Shown: positions 32,514 to 44,203, numbered from the stretch's first letter. The stretch: DNA of 64,000 bases from Rahnella woolbedingensis (GCF_003602095.1 NZ_RAHH01000024.1:27007-91006); one strand, 5' to 3'. Numbers and translations: made by a program. The notes: a model not told the origin generated them from the sequence alone.

Positions 32514-32648
32514 ATCCTTACAAAAAATAAGAATACTAGCCTCTGGGACAGCGCCTGTATGTCATCAGGGTTTACTAACTCTTCGATTATGAAGAGCTTT
32601 TCGCGGGTGTTTCAAACCCGATCTCATTGATGATAGTGGAGGAATGCA

Positions 32649-34448
32649 GTGCAAACCTTTAACGCCGACATTGCAATTATAGGTGCAGGTGGGGCGGGTT
32701 TACGCGCAGCAATAGCCGCAGCGGAAGCCAATCCCAACCTGAATATCGCGTTGATTTCGAAAGTGTACCCTATGCGCAGCCACACCGTGGCGGCCGAAGG
32801 CGGTTCTGCCGCGGTGACGCAAGATCACGACAGCTTTGATTTTCACTTCCAGGATACCGTTTCCGGAGGCGACTGGCTGTGTGAGCAGGACGTTGTAGAC
32901 CACTTCGTTCATCAATGCCCGACCGAAATGGCCCAGCTTGAACTGTGGGGATGTCCGTGGAGCCGCAAGGATGATGGTTCAGTCAACGTCCGCCGCTTTG
33001 GCGGAATGAAGATCGAACGCACGTGGTTTGCCGCAGATAAAACCGGCTTCCACATGCTGCACACCCTGTTCCAGACCTCGCTGAAATACCCCCAAATCAA
33101 ACGCTTCGACGAGCATTTCGTCCTCGACATTCTGGTCGATGAAGGCCAGGTGCGCGGCGTCGTCGCCATCAATATGATGGAAGGCACGCGCGTACAAATT
33201 CGTGCCAACGCGGTGGTCATGGCCACCGGCGGCGCAGGCCGCGTTTACCGCTACAACACCAACGGCGGTATCGTCACCGGCGACGGAATGGGCATGGCAT
33301 TCCGCCACGGCATTCCGTTGCGTGACATGGAGTTTGTGCAATATCACCCGACCGGCCTGCCGGGTTCCGGCATTCTGATGACAGAGGGCTGCCGTGGTGA
33401 AGGCGGTATTCTGGTCAATAAAGACGGTTACCGTTATTTGCAGGATTACGGCATGGGGCCGGAAACCCCGCTGGGCGAACCGAAAAACAAATACATGGAA
33501 CTGGGTCCGCGCGACAAAGTTTCTCAGGCGTTCTGGCACGAATGGCGCGCTGGCCGCACTATCTCAACGCCGCGTGGCGATGTGGTGTATCTGGATTTAC
33601 GTCATCTGGGCGAGAAAAAACTGCGCGAGCGTCTGCCGTTTATCTGCGAGCTGGCGAAAGCGTACGTCGGCGTCGATCCGATTACCGATCCGATCCCGGT
33701 GCGCCCTACCGCGCACTACACTATGGGCGGCATCGAAACCGATGCGCAGTGTGAAACCCGCATCAAAGGGCTGTTTGCCGTCGGCGAATGTTCCTCAGTC
33801 GGCCTGCACGGTGCTAACCGTCTCGGCTCCAACTCGCTGGCAGAACTGGTGGTGTTTGGCCGCATGGCTGGCGAAAAAGCGGCTGAGCGTGCTGCTGAAG
33901 CTAAAGACACCGGCAACAGCGCGGCACTCGACGCACAGGTTCGCGATATCGAAAACCGCGTCGCGGCACTGATGGCGCAGGAAGGCGATGAAAGCTGGGC
34001 CGCCATCCGCGATGAAATGGGTCTGGCGATGGAAGAAGGCTGCGGGATTTACCGCACTACGGAGCTGATGCAGAAAACTATCGATAAGCTGGCTGAACTG
34101 AAAGAACGTTTCAAACGGGTGAAAATTCAGGATACTTCCAGCGTTTTCAACACTGATCTGCTGTACACCATCGAGTTGGGTCATGGTCTGGAAGTAGCCG
34201 AATGCATGGCGCACTCCGCGATCAATCGTCGTGAATCCCGCGGTGCTCATCAGCGTCTTGATGAAGGCTGCACCGAGCGCGATGACGTGAATTTCCTCAA
34301 GCATACCCTGGCCTTTTATCAGCCAGATTCCGCCCCACGTCTGGAATATGGCGACGTGAAAATTACCACGCTGCCACCGGCAAAACGCGTGTATGGCGGG
34401 GAATCTGAGACTCACGATAAAAAAGATAAGGAGCAATCACGTGGCTAA
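32649..34448 (+). CDS. frdA: Fumarate reductase flavoprotein subunit
   Basis: 599 residues. N-terminal dinucleotide fold ([15 protein letters not shown]), the covalent-FAD histidine in [11 protein letters not shown] (His45 counting Met), and substrate-site residues in [12 protein letters not shown]. It reduces fumarate to succinate in anaerobic respiration, at the cytoplasmic face of the membrane. The start is GTG at 32649, as in E. coli, after GGAGG with 6 bases between. A leader of about 130 bases contains two hairpins (32579-32596 and about 32605-32620). Confidence 0.97.
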   Translation: MQTFNADIAIIGAGGAGLRAAIAAAEANPNLNIALISKVYPMRSHTVAAEGGSAAVTQDHDSFDFHFQDTVSGGDWLCEQDVVDHFVHQCPTEMAQLELWGCPWSRKDDGSVNVRRFGGMKIERTWFAADKTGFHMLHTLFQTSLKYPQIKRFDEHFVLDILVDEGQVRGVVAINMMEGTRVQIRANAVVMATGGAGRVYRYNTNGGIVTGDGMGMAFRHGIPLRDMEFVQYHPTGLPGSGILMTEGCRGEGGILVNKDGYRYLQDYGMGPETPLGEPKNKYMELGPRDKVSQAFWHEWRAGRTISTPRGDVVYLDLRHLGEKKLRERLPFICELAKAYVGVDPITDPIPVRPTAHYTMGGIETDAQCETRIKGLFAVGECSSVGLHGANRLGSNSLAELVVFGRMAGEKAAERAAEAKDTGNSAALDAQVRDIENRVAALMAQEGDESWAAIRDEMGLAMEEGCGIYRTTELMQKTIDKLAELKERFKRVKIQDTSSVFNTDLLYTIELGHGLEVAECMAHSAINRRESRGAHQRLDEGCTERDDVNFLKHTLAFYQPDSAPRLEYGDVKITTLPPAKRVYGGESETHDKKDKEQSRG

Positions 34449-35175
34449 AATGCGCAGCCTGAAGGTTGAAATCATGCGCTATAACCCGGAAACGGACAGC
34501 GCGCCGCATCCGGTGGTGTATGACGTGCCTTTCGATGAAACAACGTCCCTGCTCGATGCTCTGGGCTACATCAAAGACCATCTGGCCGCCGACCTTTCCT
34601 ATCGCTGGTCGTGCCGTATGGCGATTTGCGGCTCATGCGGCATGATGGTGAACCGTGTGCCGAAGCTGGCCTGCAAAACCTTCCTGCGTGAATATCCGGA
34701 CGGTATGCAGATAGAGGCGCTGGGTAATTTCCCGGTCGAGCGCGATTTGGTGGTTGATATGACCCACTTTATCGAAAGCCTGGAAGCCATCAAACCCTAC
34801 ATCATCGGCAATACCCGTACCGTCGGTGAAGGTCCGGGTAAACAAACCCCGGCGCAAATGGAGAAGTACCATCAGTTCTCCGGCTGCATCAACTGCGGTT
34901 TATGTTACGCCGCCTGCCCGCAGTTTGGTCTGAATCCACAATTCATTGGTCCGGCGGCTATCACGCTGGCGCACCGCTACAACCTCGATAACCGCGACCA
35001 CGGCAGGGCGCAACGTATGCCGCAGTTAAACGGTCAGAACGGGGTCTGGAGCTGTACGTTTGTCGGTTATTGCTCCGAAGTCTGTCCGAAGCACGTTGAC
35101 CCTGCCGCAGCCATTCAGCAAGGCAAAGTCGAAAGCTCCAAAGACTTCATGATAGCGAGGCTGAGACCGCAATGA
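34441..35175 (+). CDS. frdB: Fumarate reductase iron-sulfur subunit
   Basis: 244 residues, the E. coli length. It has plant-type [2Fe-2S] ligands in [10 protein letters not shown] and a downstream Cys, then [12 protein letters not shown] and CSEVCPKH for the [4Fe-4S] and [3Fe-4S] clusters. It carries electrons from menaquinol to FrdA. The GTG at 34441 overlaps the end of frdA by 8 bases and follows AAGGAG by 7 bases; an in-frame ATG at 34393 inside frdA is not a plausible start. Confidence 0.96.
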   Translation: MAKMRSLKVEIMRYNPETDSAPHPVVYDVPFDETTSLLDALGYIKDHLAADLSYRWSCRMAICGSCGMMVNRVPKLACKTFLREYPDGMQIEALGNFPVERDLVVDMTHFIESLEAIKPYIIGNTRTVGEGPGKQTPAQMEKYHQFSGCINCGLCYAACPQFGLNPQFIGPAAITLAHRYNLDNRDHGRAQRMPQLNGQNGVWSCTFVGYCSEVCPKHVDPAAAIQQGKVESSKDFMIARLRPQ

Positions 35176-35186
35176 GGGAGGAAAAT

Positions 35187-35597
35187 ATGACGACTCAAAG
35201 TACGGGCAGCAAACGTAAACCCTACGTGCGTGAGATGAAAGCCAACTGGTGGAAAAGCTTACCGTTCTACCGTTTCTACATGCTGCGCGAAGGTACGGCG
35301 GTGCCGGCTGTCTGGTTCAGCCTTTTGTTGCTGGCAGGGGTTTTCTCGTTACGTAACGGACCGGAAAGCTGGGCGGGTTTTGTGCATTTTCTGCAAAATC
35401 CGGTGGTCATGCTGATTAACCTGATTGCCCTGCTTGCAGCCTTACTGCATACCAAAACCTGGTTCGAACTGGCGCCAAAAGCCTCGGTCGTAATGGTGAA
35501 AGGTAAAAAAATGGGGCCGGAGCCGATCATCGCCGGTTTCTGGGGTGTGACTATCGTCGTGACGCTGGTTGTTCTCGTCATCGCACTGTTTCTTTAA
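35187..35597 (+). CDS. frdC: Fumarate reductase membrane anchor subunit C
   Basis: 136 residues with three hydrophobic helices and the family start [29 protein letters not shown]. Anchors FrdAB and forms part of the quinol sites. The ATG at 35187 is preferred because GGAGG lies just upstream; an earlier ATG at 35172 overlaps the frdB stop (ATGAGG). Confidence 0.95.
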   Translation: MTTQSTGSKRKPYVREMKANWWKSLPFYRFYMLREGTAVPAVWFSLLLLAGVFSLRNGPESWAGFVHFLQNPVVMLINLIALLAALLHTKTWFELAPKASVVMVKGKKMGPEPIIAGFWGVTIVVTLVVLVIALFL

Positions 35598-35606
35598 GGA
35601 GGCGAC

Positions 35607-35966
35607 ATGAAAAATACTCTTCCTAAACGTTCAGATGAGCCGGTGTTCTGGGGACTGTTTGGTGCAGGCGGCATGTGGAGCGCGATTTTCGCGCCGGTGA
35701 TGATTCTGCTGGTGTGCTTCCTGCTGCCGCTGGGTTTCTTCCCGGGTGATGCCCTGAGTTATCCGCGCGTGCTGGCGTTCGCGCAGAGCGGGATCGGGCG
35801 TCTGTTCCTGTTGCTGATGATCGTGCTGCCCATCTGGTGCGGACTTCACCGGATCCATCACTCTATGCATGACCTGAAGATCCACGTTCCGGCTGCAAAA
35901 TGGGTGTTCTACGGACTGGCGACGATCTTAAGTATCATCACTTTAATCGTGCTGATCCGTCTCTGA
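35607..35966 (+). CDS. frdD: Fumarate reductase membrane anchor subunit D
   Basis: 119 residues, three membrane helices, with conserved [14 protein letters not shown] and [13 protein letters not shown]. With FrdC it holds the menaquinol sites. It starts 9 bases after frdC. In E. coli ampC follows; here blc follows instead. Confidence 0.95.
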   Translation: MKNTLPKRSDEPVFWGLFGAGGMWSAIFAPVMILLVCFLLPLGFFPGDALSYPRVLAFAQSGIGRLFLLLMIVLPIWCGLHRIHHSMHDLKIHVPAAKWVFYGLATILSIITLIVLIRL

Positions 35967-35986
35967 TCCCTGAAGATCATACTTTC

Positions 35987-36010
35987 CAGCGGCCATTTCT
36001 CTGGCCGCTG
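35987..36010 (+). terminator. Terminator of frdABCD
   Basis: CAGCGGCCA / TGGCCGCTG, 9-bp stem, 6-base loop, followed by ATTTCATTCTT. It lies 20 bases past the frdD stop. Confidence 0.75.
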
Positions 36011-36052
36011 ATTTCATTCTTATCTCTGTATTTCCCTTTTCCTTTTTGTTAC

Positions 36053-36061
36053 CTAGACTTA
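36053..36061 (+). promoter_or_regulatory. Possible sigma-S -10 element of blc
   Basis: CTAGACTTA resembles the sigma-S -10 (CTAYRCTTAA) and lies 27 bases before the blc ATG. E. coli blc is sigma-S dependent. Short element, tentative. Confidence 0.4.
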
Positions 36062-36087
36062 GAGAAAATCCTAAGGAAGGAAACTTT

Positions 36088-36612
36088 ATGCGTATCTGGT
36101 CAAAACTCGGCGTCATCGTGACAGCACTCATGTCTGTTGCCTGTAGCGTCACCCCACCGAAAGACGTCAAAGTCGTCAATAACTTCGAACTCACCCGCTA
36201 TTTGGGAACCTGGTATGAAGTCGCCAGACTGGATCATAGTTTTGAAAGCGGGCTGGAGCGTGTCACAGCCAATTACAGCCTGCGTGACGATGGCGGTGTG
36301 AAAGTCATCAACCGTGGTTTTAATCCGCAGAAGAACAAATGGCAGGAAAGCGAGGGTAAAGGTTACTTCACCGGTTCAACCGCACGTGCGGCACTCAAGG
36401 TGTCGTTCTTTGGCCCGTTTTATGGCGGCTATAACGTGATTGAGCTGGATAAAGATTACCAGTACGCGCTGGTCTGCGGCCCGGATAAAAGCTACTTGTG
36501 GATCCTGTCACGTACCCCGACGCTGGATGACGGCGTGAAGCAACATCTTCTGCAAACCGCGCAGCAATACGGATTCGATACCAGCAAACTGGTGTGGGTG
36601 AAACAGCCTTAA
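36088..36612 (+). CDS. blc: Outer-membrane lipocalin Blc
   Basis: 174 residues: lipoprotein signal with Cys at about residue 19, the lipocalin signature RYLGTWYEVARLDHSFE, the YSLRDDGGVKVINRGF strand and LWILSRTP near the end. Bacterial lipocalin binds lysophospholipids and is induced in stationary phase in E. coli. The ATG at 36088 follows GGAAGG; an in-frame start at 36046 would precede the proposed promoter. Confidence 0.94.
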   Translation: MRIWSKLGVIVTALMSVACSVTPPKDVKVVNNFELTRYLGTWYEVARLDHSFESGLERVTANYSLRDDGGVKVINRGFNPQKNKWQESEGKGYFTGSTARAALKVSFFGPFYGGYNVIELDKDYQYALVCGPDKSYLWILSRTPTLDDGVKQHLLQTAQQYGFDTSKLVWVKQP

Positions 36613-36643
36613 TTTCTGTTATTTCCGGACGCCAGAAACAACA

Positions 36644-36667
36644 CTGCCTGCATCAAAGTGCAGGCAG
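36644..36667. terminator. Hairpin between convergent blc and ecnB
   Basis: CTGCCTGCA / TGCAGGCAG, 9-bp stem with a 6-base loop. It can serve both strands; T tracts are short. Confidence 0.6.
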
Positions 36668-36695
36668 ATTTCAGCTTACTTCACATCATTCGCCG

Positions 36696-36830
36696 TTATT
36701 GTGCGCTTTTCTGGATCGCTTGCCCGCCGGCGGAAACATCTTCACCCACGCCACGCGTGGTATTGCAGGCAGTTAACGCAGAAGACAGGATAAGAACAGA
36801 CAAAACAGCGAGGATACTTTTCTTCAGCAT
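36696..36830 (-). CDS. ecnB: Entericidin B-like small lipoprotein
   Basis: 44 residues: [22 protein letters not shown] signal with lipobox LTAC, then the short mature part [22 protein letters not shown], matching E. coli EcnB. Entericidin B is reported as a bacteriolytic lipoprotein in stationary phase, countered by EcnA. The start at 36830 follows AGGAAGGAA; the longer upstream frame is not conserved. It follows ecnA and efp on the same strand. Confidence 0.9.
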   Translation of the reverse strand: MLKKSILAVLSVLILSSALTACNTTRGVGEDVSAGGQAIQKSAQ

Positions 36831-36948
36831 ATAAATTTCCTTCCTATAAGAGAATGTAAAGTACGACACCTTAAGTGTAGCTAACTTTCTGGATATAGAA
36901 GAAAACAGGTGGGATTTTAGGACAGTTGGTAAAACGAGGCTGAAGGGA

Positions 36949-37077
36949 TCAGCCTGCTTTGGAAATAGCGCCACCCAGATGCTGGATGTCTTCACCGAAA
37001 CCATGAACCGTGTTGCAACCGGATAACGAAGCCAGCAACATCACTGAAACTACGATAAACATCATCTTCTTCAACAT
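36949..37077 (-). CDS. ecnA: Entericidin A-like small lipoprotein (antidote)
   Basis: 42 residues: signal peptide with lipobox LSGC, mature [22 protein letters not shown], close to E. coli EcnA ([10 protein letters not shown] conserved). It is regarded as the antidote to entericidin B. It lies 94 bases after efp and 118 bases before ecnB; all three share a strand, as in E. coli. Confidence 0.9.
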   Translation of the reverse strand: MLKKMMFIVVSVMLLASLSGCNTVHGFGEDIQHLGGAISKAG

Positions 37078-37171
37078 GGTAAACACAATCCAATTCAACA
37101 AGTTGGGGCTGGAAAGCTGCGACAGGCTTTCACCTGCGGCAGCTTTCATCCGACGTTATCAGTATTGAAAC

Positions 37172-37738
37172 TTATTTAACGCGGGAAACGTATTCGCCAG
37201 AGCGGGTGTCACAACGGACGATTTCGCCGATCTGCACGAATAATGGCACTTTAACCACAGCGCCGGTGCTCAGGGTCGCTGGCTTGCCGCCGGTACCTGC
37301 GGTATCACCTTTCAGGCCAGGATCTGTTTCCACAACTTCGGCTTCGATGAAGTTCGGTGGCTGAACAGCGATAGGACGACCATCCCACAGAGTCACGATA
37401 CATTCTGCGTTGTCTTGCAGCCATTTTGACGCTTCAGAAACGGTTTTAGCTTCAACACCGTGCTGCTCGAAAGTCTCAGGGTGCATGAAGTGGTAGAACT
37501 CACCGTCGTTGTACAGGTAAGTCATGTTGGTATCTACAACGTCAGCGCCTTCGCATGAGTCAGTAGATTTGAAAGTTTTTTCTACACGGGAACCGGTCAA
37601 CAGACGACGCATTTTAACGCGCGCAAAAGCCTGACCTTTGCCTGGTTTTACAAACACACTGTCTTCGATTGCGAAAGGCTCGCCCTCGAACATGATTTTA
37701 AGACCCGGACGGAAATCGTTGCTAGAATAAGTCGCCAT
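37172..37738 (-). CDS. efp: Elongation factor P
   Basis: 188 residues, three beta-barrel domains. The modified loop reads KPGKGQAF with Lys34, the residue that receives beta-lysine from EpmA. EF-P rescues ribosomes stalled at polyproline. Start after AGAGGG. It is divergent from epmB, the lysine 2,3-aminomutase of the same pathway, with only 40 bases between. Confidence 0.98.
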   Translation of the reverse strand: MATYSSNDFRPGLKIMFEGEPFAIEDSVFVKPGKGQAFARVKMRRLLTGSRVEKTFKSTDSCEGADVVDTNMTYLYNDGEFYHFMHPETFEQHGVEAKTVSEASKWLQDNAECIVTLWDGRPIAVQPPNFIEAEVVETDPGLKGDTAGTGGKPATLSTGAVVKVPLFVQIGEIVRCDTRSGEYVSRVK

Positions 37739-37778
37739 GATGGCCCTCTAATAATTTTAAGCTGGTATTAGCCAAAAA

Positions 37779-38807
37779 ATGGCAAACATTGTAACCCTAA
37801 ACACGCCATTTAGAGAAGATTGGTTGTATCAACTCGGCGATGTTATCACTGACCCTGATGAACTGCTTACTCTTCTGGCACTTAACGACAATGCAGAACT
37901 GCAAAGTGGGCGTGAAGCCCGTCGTTTGTTCCCGCTTCGTGTGCCCCGCGCCTTTGTCGCGCGCATGCAGCCGGGCGATCCACAGGATCCTTTATTGCTT
38001 CAGGTATTGACCGCACGCGAAGAATTTATCGCCGCACCGGGCTTTACCACCGACCCGCTTGATGAACAACGCAGCGTTGTTCCGGGTCTGTTGCACAAGT
38101 ATAGCAATCGCGCCCTGCTACTGGTGAAAGGCGGATGTGCGGTGAATTGCCGCTACTGTTTCCGCCGTCATTTCCCGTATCAGGACAACCAGGGAAATAA
38201 AGCCAACTGGGTTCAGGCGCTGGATTATATCCGCACACGCCCCGAACTCGATGAAATTATTTTCTCCGGTGGCGATCCGCTGATGGCCAAAGATCACGAA
38301 CTCGACTGGTTGATCAGTGAGCTGGAAGGTATCGCGCACATTAAACGTCTGCGAATTCATACCCGTTTGCCGGTGGTAATTCCTGCGCGTATCACCGATA
38401 TTTTCTGCCAGCGCCTTGAAAAATCACGTCTTCAGGTGCTGATGGTGACACACATCAATCACGCCAATGAAATTGATGATGCCCTGCGCACCAGCATGGC
38501 GAAGCTGAAACGCCATGGCGTGACACTGCTTAATCAAAGTGTGTTGCTGCGCGGAGTCAATGATTCTGCCGATGTGCTGGCGACGCTGAGCAATGCGTTG
38601 TTTGACGCAGGTATTTTGCCTTACTACATCCACGTGCTGGATAAAGTTCAGGGCGCGGCGCATTTCATGGTGAACGACGACGAAGCCCGCGCCATCATGA
38701 AGGGGCTGATGAGCAAGGTTTCCGGATATATGGTGCCGAAACTCACCCGCGAGATTGGCGGCGAGCCGAGTAAAACCATTCTGGATCTGCGGCTGAAGCA
38801 GTCTTAA
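37779..38807 (+). CDS. epmB: EpmB, lysine 2,3-aminomutase for EF-P modification
   Basis: 342 residues of the KamA radical-SAM family. The cluster motif CAVNCRYC lies in KGGCAVNCRYCFRRHFPY, followed by the SAM-binding FSGGDPL and a PLP-site region near DKVQGAAHF. It converts L-lysine to (R)-beta-lysine for EpmA. The ATG at 37779 gives the family N terminus but no clear ribosome site precedes it. The promoter must overlap the efp start region. Confidence 0.95.
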   Translation: MANIVTLNTPFREDWLYQLGDVITDPDELLTLLALNDNAELQSGREARRLFPLRVPRAFVARMQPGDPQDPLLLQVLTAREEFIAAPGFTTDPLDEQRSVVPGLLHKYSNRALLLVKGGCAVNCRYCFRRHFPYQDNQGNKANWVQALDYIRTRPELDEIIFSGGDPLMAKDHELDWLISELEGIAHIKRLRIHTRLPVVIPARITDIFCQRLEKSRLQVLMVTHINHANEIDDALRTSMAKLKRHGVTLLNQSVLLRGVNDSADVLATLSNALFDAGILPYYIHVLDKVQGAAHFMVNDDEARAIMKGLMSKVSGYMVPKLTREIGGEPSKTILDLRLKQS

Positions 38808-38825
38808 CACATTATCGCCCCCAAA

Positions 38826-38938
38826 TAATTCAAGTTGCAGGTAGGCGGCAAGTGATGGAGTCCCGATGAGCTTACTCAGAAATGATTCGGGTGACTGAAC
38901 ATAGCCAACGCAACTGCGGCTTGAAGTATGAAGGGAGA
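38826..38938 (+). repeat. Intergenic palindromic repeat, copy C
   Basis: Starts 18 bases after the epmB stop. TTCAAGTTGCAGGTAGGCGG at one end, GCGGCTTGAAGTATGAAGGG at the other, with GAGTCCCGATGAGC and GATTCGGGTGA in the centre. Same family as copies A and B. Confidence 0.82.
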
Positions 38939-38943
38939 TGCAA

Positions 38944-38968
38944 AAAGGGATGCCATTGGCATCCCTTT
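38944..38968 (-). terminator. Terminator between epmB and yjeI
   Basis: AAAGGGATGCC / GGCATCCCTTT, perfect 11-bp stem, 3-base loop; the minus-strand tail is TTG after the T-rich stem. It can serve both convergent genes. Confidence 0.8.
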
Positions 38969-39010
38969 ATTCTATCTGGCATTCACGCAATTAAACGGCG
39001 TGCAACCCGA

Positions 39011-39355
39011 TTATGGGCACTTATAAACCTGGCCGACCATTTTGCTGTCAACAGGTGCAAAGCTGGACAGGAAGTTCTGTGTCGGGCTGTTTGCACCATA
39101 AATGGTGTTGCCGCCCATCGCTGCCGCTTTGTTACGCAGGTCATTGGCTGCACCACGCATGGAGCTGCCGTCACCGCCGGTACCGGAGAACCAGTTGCTT
39201 TGGGCACCAGTGACTTCGCCAAGCAGCTGACAATTTGCGCCTGGTTTGTCATCCGTGAATTTCACCTGCTGGCCCGCTGCATCCAGTTGATGAGTGGTAC
39301 TGCACCCGGCAAGCAGCGCGATAGCTGACAGGCCCAGTAACATTTTAATCCGCAT
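39011..39355 (-). CDS. yjeI: YjeI family lipoprotein (DUF4156)
   Basis: 114 residues: lipoprotein signal with lipobox LLAGC, then a DUF4156 domain with NWFSGTGGDGSSMRGAANDLRN and AAMGGNTIYG conserved with E. coli YjeI. Function unknown. The start at 39355 has GGGGA 5 bases upstream; ATG at 39367 adds four residues and cannot be excluded. E. coli yjeH, normally next, is missing. Confidence 0.85.
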   Translation of the reverse strand: MRIKMLLGLSAIALLAGCSTTHQLDAAGQQVKFTDDKPGANCQLLGEVTGAQSNWFSGTGGDGSSMRGAANDLRNKAAAMGGNTIYGANSPTQNFLSSFAPVDSKMVGQVYKCP

Positions 39356-39656
39356 CACTTTCCCCATTTGTTTTTGTAATCACATAAAGCCTATCAGAAA
39401 ACACCTGGCTCTCTTAGGCATCCGTTGCCACGTACGCCCAAGGTTTGCGCTATCGGTAAAAATCCGAAAACCACGCAGAAATGAGTCTACACGTTAATGA
39501 CCGGCGACAATGAGAGTTATCTTACTGAACCTGATAAAAAATGGTCAAATAAAAAAACCCGGCCTTTTCAGACCGGGTTTCTTCAGTACGTTAAGTCAGG
39601 CAGCAAAACTCACTAACGACCGGGCGTACCTGCGGATAAGCGCAGGGGGATGATGA
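39356..39656. other. Intergenic region yjeI-groL
   Basis: About 300 bases containing the yjeI upstream region and the groL terminator (listed separately). Nothing else recognised. Confidence 0.5.
39555..39580 (-). terminator. Intrinsic terminator of groSL
   Basis: AAACCCGG / CCGGGTTT with a 10-base loop; the minus strand continues TTTTTTT after the stem. Confidence 0.85.
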
Positions 39657-41315
<1,659 letters not shown>

Positions 41316-41356
41316 TTAAATTCGTTCTGTTCAGAAAAAAGTGGATCGGGGGACAA

Positions 41357-41680
<324 letters not shown>

Positions 41681-41732
41681 CTATTTTAGGGTTGAATGCC
41701 TGGCAAATGTCTGCCTGGCCTCGTGGTTTGTT

Positions 41733-41763
41733 TAATGGGGGCGATACCTTGCCCTTCAAGGGG
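41733..41763 (-). promoter_or_regulatory. Sigma-32 heat-shock promoter of groSL
   Basis: Minus strand: -35 CCCCTTGAA (41755-41763), a spacer of about 14 bases, then -10 CCCCATTA (41733-41740), matching the sigma-32 consensus CTTGAA and CCCCAT. It lies about 85-115 bases before groS. Confidence 0.88.
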
Positions 41764-41866
41764 AAGAACAGAAAAATTTTCGCTTTTTCTTTCGATGCTC
41801 TGTTCATTCAAAAAATGACCTTTGCAGCACTTCCCAACAATCTTTTAACAATCAAGGCCACAGAGA

Positions 41867-42358
41867 TTAGCGATCGCGGTGCTCTGTGTCGTCATCTTTT
41901 TTTGGTGAAACCAGACGCACCGGAGTTTCATCCGTACGCTGGAACTCGCCGTCGAAGGTATTTCCTGTCGGCGCGCTGCTTCCCCAGTTGCCGCCAGAGC
42001 GAACAATGTTCAGGTGCGGCATCAGTTTTAACGTCAGTCGTTTCTGGATTGGCGGTAACAACAGCAGCAACCCGAGGAAATCGGTAAAGAAGCCCGGCAC
42101 CAGCAGCAGGAAACCGGCAATCACCAGTGAAACACTTTTCACCATTTCAGCCGCCGGGCTTTCGCCTGCAGCCAGCTTTTGCTGCAACTGCATAAAGGTT
42201 TTCATGCCCTGATTTTTCACCAGAGAAACCCCTACGCAGGAAGTGAACACCACCAGCAATAATGTTGTGGCCACGCCAACAACCGCAGCCACCTTGATAA
42301 ATAAGGTAATTTCAATGTAGGCCAGCAGGAATAACAGTAATAACGGTAACCAGCGCAC
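41867..42358 (-). CDS. fxsA: FxsA family inner-membrane protein
   Basis: 163 residues with helices near 3-20, 25-45 and 75-100, typical FxsA (YjeG). In E. coli its overproduction suppresses F-plasmid exclusion of phage T7; its normal role is unknown. The tail is polar and ends in a Lys/Asp-rich stretch. It is divergent from aspA across a 386-bp region. Confidence 0.9.
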   Translation of the reverse strand: MRWLPLLLLFLLAYIEITLFIKVAAVVGVATTLLLVVFTSCVGVSLVKNQGMKTFMQLQQKLAAGESPAAEMVKSVSLVIAGFLLLVPGFFTDFLGLLLLLPPIQKRLTLKLMPHLNIVRSGGNWGSSAPTGNTFDGEFQRTDETPVRLVSPKKDDDTEHRDR

Positions 42359-42744
42359 CGCATTCTCCTTGTAATGAGGCTCCGAAAACTCTGTCGCAAA
42401 ACGCTGTCACAGAGGCAGTCGTAACCAGGAATAAGTGCCTGCTCAGGTTCTTTGCTTTCAAAGAAATGCAGGCTGACTACACTGAGATGGTGCTACGTCG
42501 CAGTGATTTCAAGCACCAGAGCTGATTTAATTGAGCCGCTGAATGAATTGTGAGAATTCTCACAGATACTAAAAACATGCACAGTCATAGGGCAGGATAG
42601 TGATCTTAGTACGTGCAATTCGCCTGAAGCAGCATATGATCGCCTTCGTTGCCGAAACAACGGTCGATCGTTTTAAATTTACCACGGCAAGTAACATAAT
42701 TTTAAACATCGCATAACTCGTTTAGTACCGAAGAGAAGGTTCTC
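42359..42744. other. Intergenic regulatory region fxsA-aspA
   Basis: 386 bp with divergent promoters. The only confident element is the perfect CRP site at 42549-42564. The last 100 bases before aspA are AT-rich and no clear FNR dyad was found. Confidence 0.5.
42549..42564 (+). promoter_or_regulatory. Perfect CRP-cAMP binding site upstream of aspA
   Basis: TGTGAGAATTCTCACA is a perfect 16-bp palindrome with both consensus halves TGTGA and TCACA at N6 spacing. aspA is CRP-activated in E. coli. The aspA start is 180 bases away, so either a long leader or a second downstream promoter is implied. Confidence 0.8.
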
Positions 42745-44181
42745 ATGTCAAACACCATTCGTATCGAGGAAGACCTGCTGGGCACGCGCGAAGTACCAGC
42801 AGAAGCTTATTACGGCATTCACACCCTGCGGGCGATTGAAAACTTCTATATCAGCAACACCAAGATCAGCGATGTCCCTGAGTTTGTTCGTGGCATGGTA
42901 ATGGTGAAAAAAGCAGCGGCTCTGGCCAACAAAGAACTGCGCACCATCCCGCGCCACATTGCGGATATCATTATTCAGGCGTGCGACGAAGTGCTTGATA
43001 AAGGTAAGTGCATGGACCAGTTCCCTATCGACGTCTATCAGGGCGGCGCGGGAACCTCGGTAAATATGAACACGAATGAAGTGCTGGCGAACATCGGTCT
43101 GGAACTGATGGGACACCAGAAAGGCGATTATCAGTTCCTGAATCCTAACGATCACCTGAACAAATGCCAGTCCACCAATGATGCCTACCCGACCGGTTTT
43201 CGTATCGCCGTGTACACCTCGTTGCTGAAACTGGTTGATGCGATTTCTCAGCTGGGCGACGGTTTCGAGCGTAAAGCGGTAGAGTTCGAAAACATCATCA
43301 AAATGGGACGCACGCAGTTACAGGATGCGGTTCCGATGACCCTTGGTCAGGAATTCCACGCATTCAACGTGCTGCTTAAAGAAGAAACCCGCAACCTGAT
43401 GCGCACCGGCGAATTACTGCTGGAAGTGAACCTCGGCGCAACGGCAATCGGTACACGGCTGAACACACCAGAAGGCTATCAGCAGTTGGCGGTAGAGAAA
43501 CTGGCGGAAGTCAGCAATCTGGCCTGCGTACCGGCAGAAGACCTGATCGAAGCGACCTCCGACTGTGGCGCCTACGTGATGGTTCACAGCTCACTGAAAC
43601 GTCTGGCGGTTAAGCTTTCTAAAATCTGTAATGACCTGCGCCTGCTCTCTTCCGGCCCGCGCGCTGGCCTGAACGAGATCAACCTGCCGGAATTGCAGGC
43701 GGGTTCTTCTATCATGCCTGCCAAAGTGAACCCGGTAATTCCAGAAGTGGTAAACCAGGTGTGCTTCAAAGTTATCGGTAACGACGTGTGCGTCACCATG
43801 GCCGCCGAAGCGGGTCAGTTACAGCTGAACGTGATGGAACCGGTGATTGGTCAGGCGATGTTTGAGTCAGTGCATATTCTGACTAACGCCTGCTACAACC
43901 TGCTGGAGAAATGCATCAACGGTATTACTGCCAACAAAGAAGTGTGCGAGTTCTATGTCTTCAACTCTATTGGGATCGTCACTTATCTCAACCCGTTCAT
44001 CGGCCACCACAATGGCGATATCGTCGGGAAGATTTGTGCGGAAACTGGCAAGAGTGTCAGGGAAGTGGTGCTGGAGCGCGGCCTGTTGACAGAAGCCGAA
44101 CTGGACGACATTTTCTCTATCGAAAACCTGAAGCATCCGGCCTACAAAGCTAAACGCTACACTGATGAAAATGAACAGTAA
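42745..44181 (+). CDS. aspA: Aspartate ammonia-lyase
   Basis: 478 residues, fumarase/aspartase superfamily. The catalytic loop signature [15 protein letters not shown] is intact. It converts aspartate to fumarate and ammonia; the fumarate feeds FrdABCD. Followed by dcuA, which exchanges aspartate or fumarate for succinate, giving an anaerobic aspartate-respiration pair. Confidence 0.97.
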   Translation: MSNTIRIEEDLLGTREVPAEAYYGIHTLRAIENFYISNTKISDVPEFVRGMVMVKKAAALANKELRTIPRHIADIIIQACDEVLDKGKCMDQFPIDVYQGGAGTSVNMNTNEVLANIGLELMGHQKGDYQFLNPNDHLNKCQSTNDAYPTGFRIAVYTSLLKLVDAISQLGDGFERKAVEFENIIKMGRTQLQDAVPMTLGQEFHAFNVLLKEETRNLMRTGELLLEVNLGATAIGTRLNTPEGYQQLAVEKLAEVSNLACVPAEDLIEATSDCGAYVMVHSSLKRLAVKLSKICNDLRLLSSGPRAGLNEINLPELQAGSSIMPAKVNPVIPEVVNQVCFKVIGNDVCVTMAAEAGQLQLNVMEPVIGQAMFESVHILTNACYNLLEKCINGITANKEVCEFYVFNSIGIVTYLNPFIGHHNGDIVGKICAETGKSVREVVLERGLLTEAELDDIFSIENLKHPAYKAKRYTDENEQ

Positions 44182-44203
44182 CAGATTAAATTACTGACCT
44201 TTT

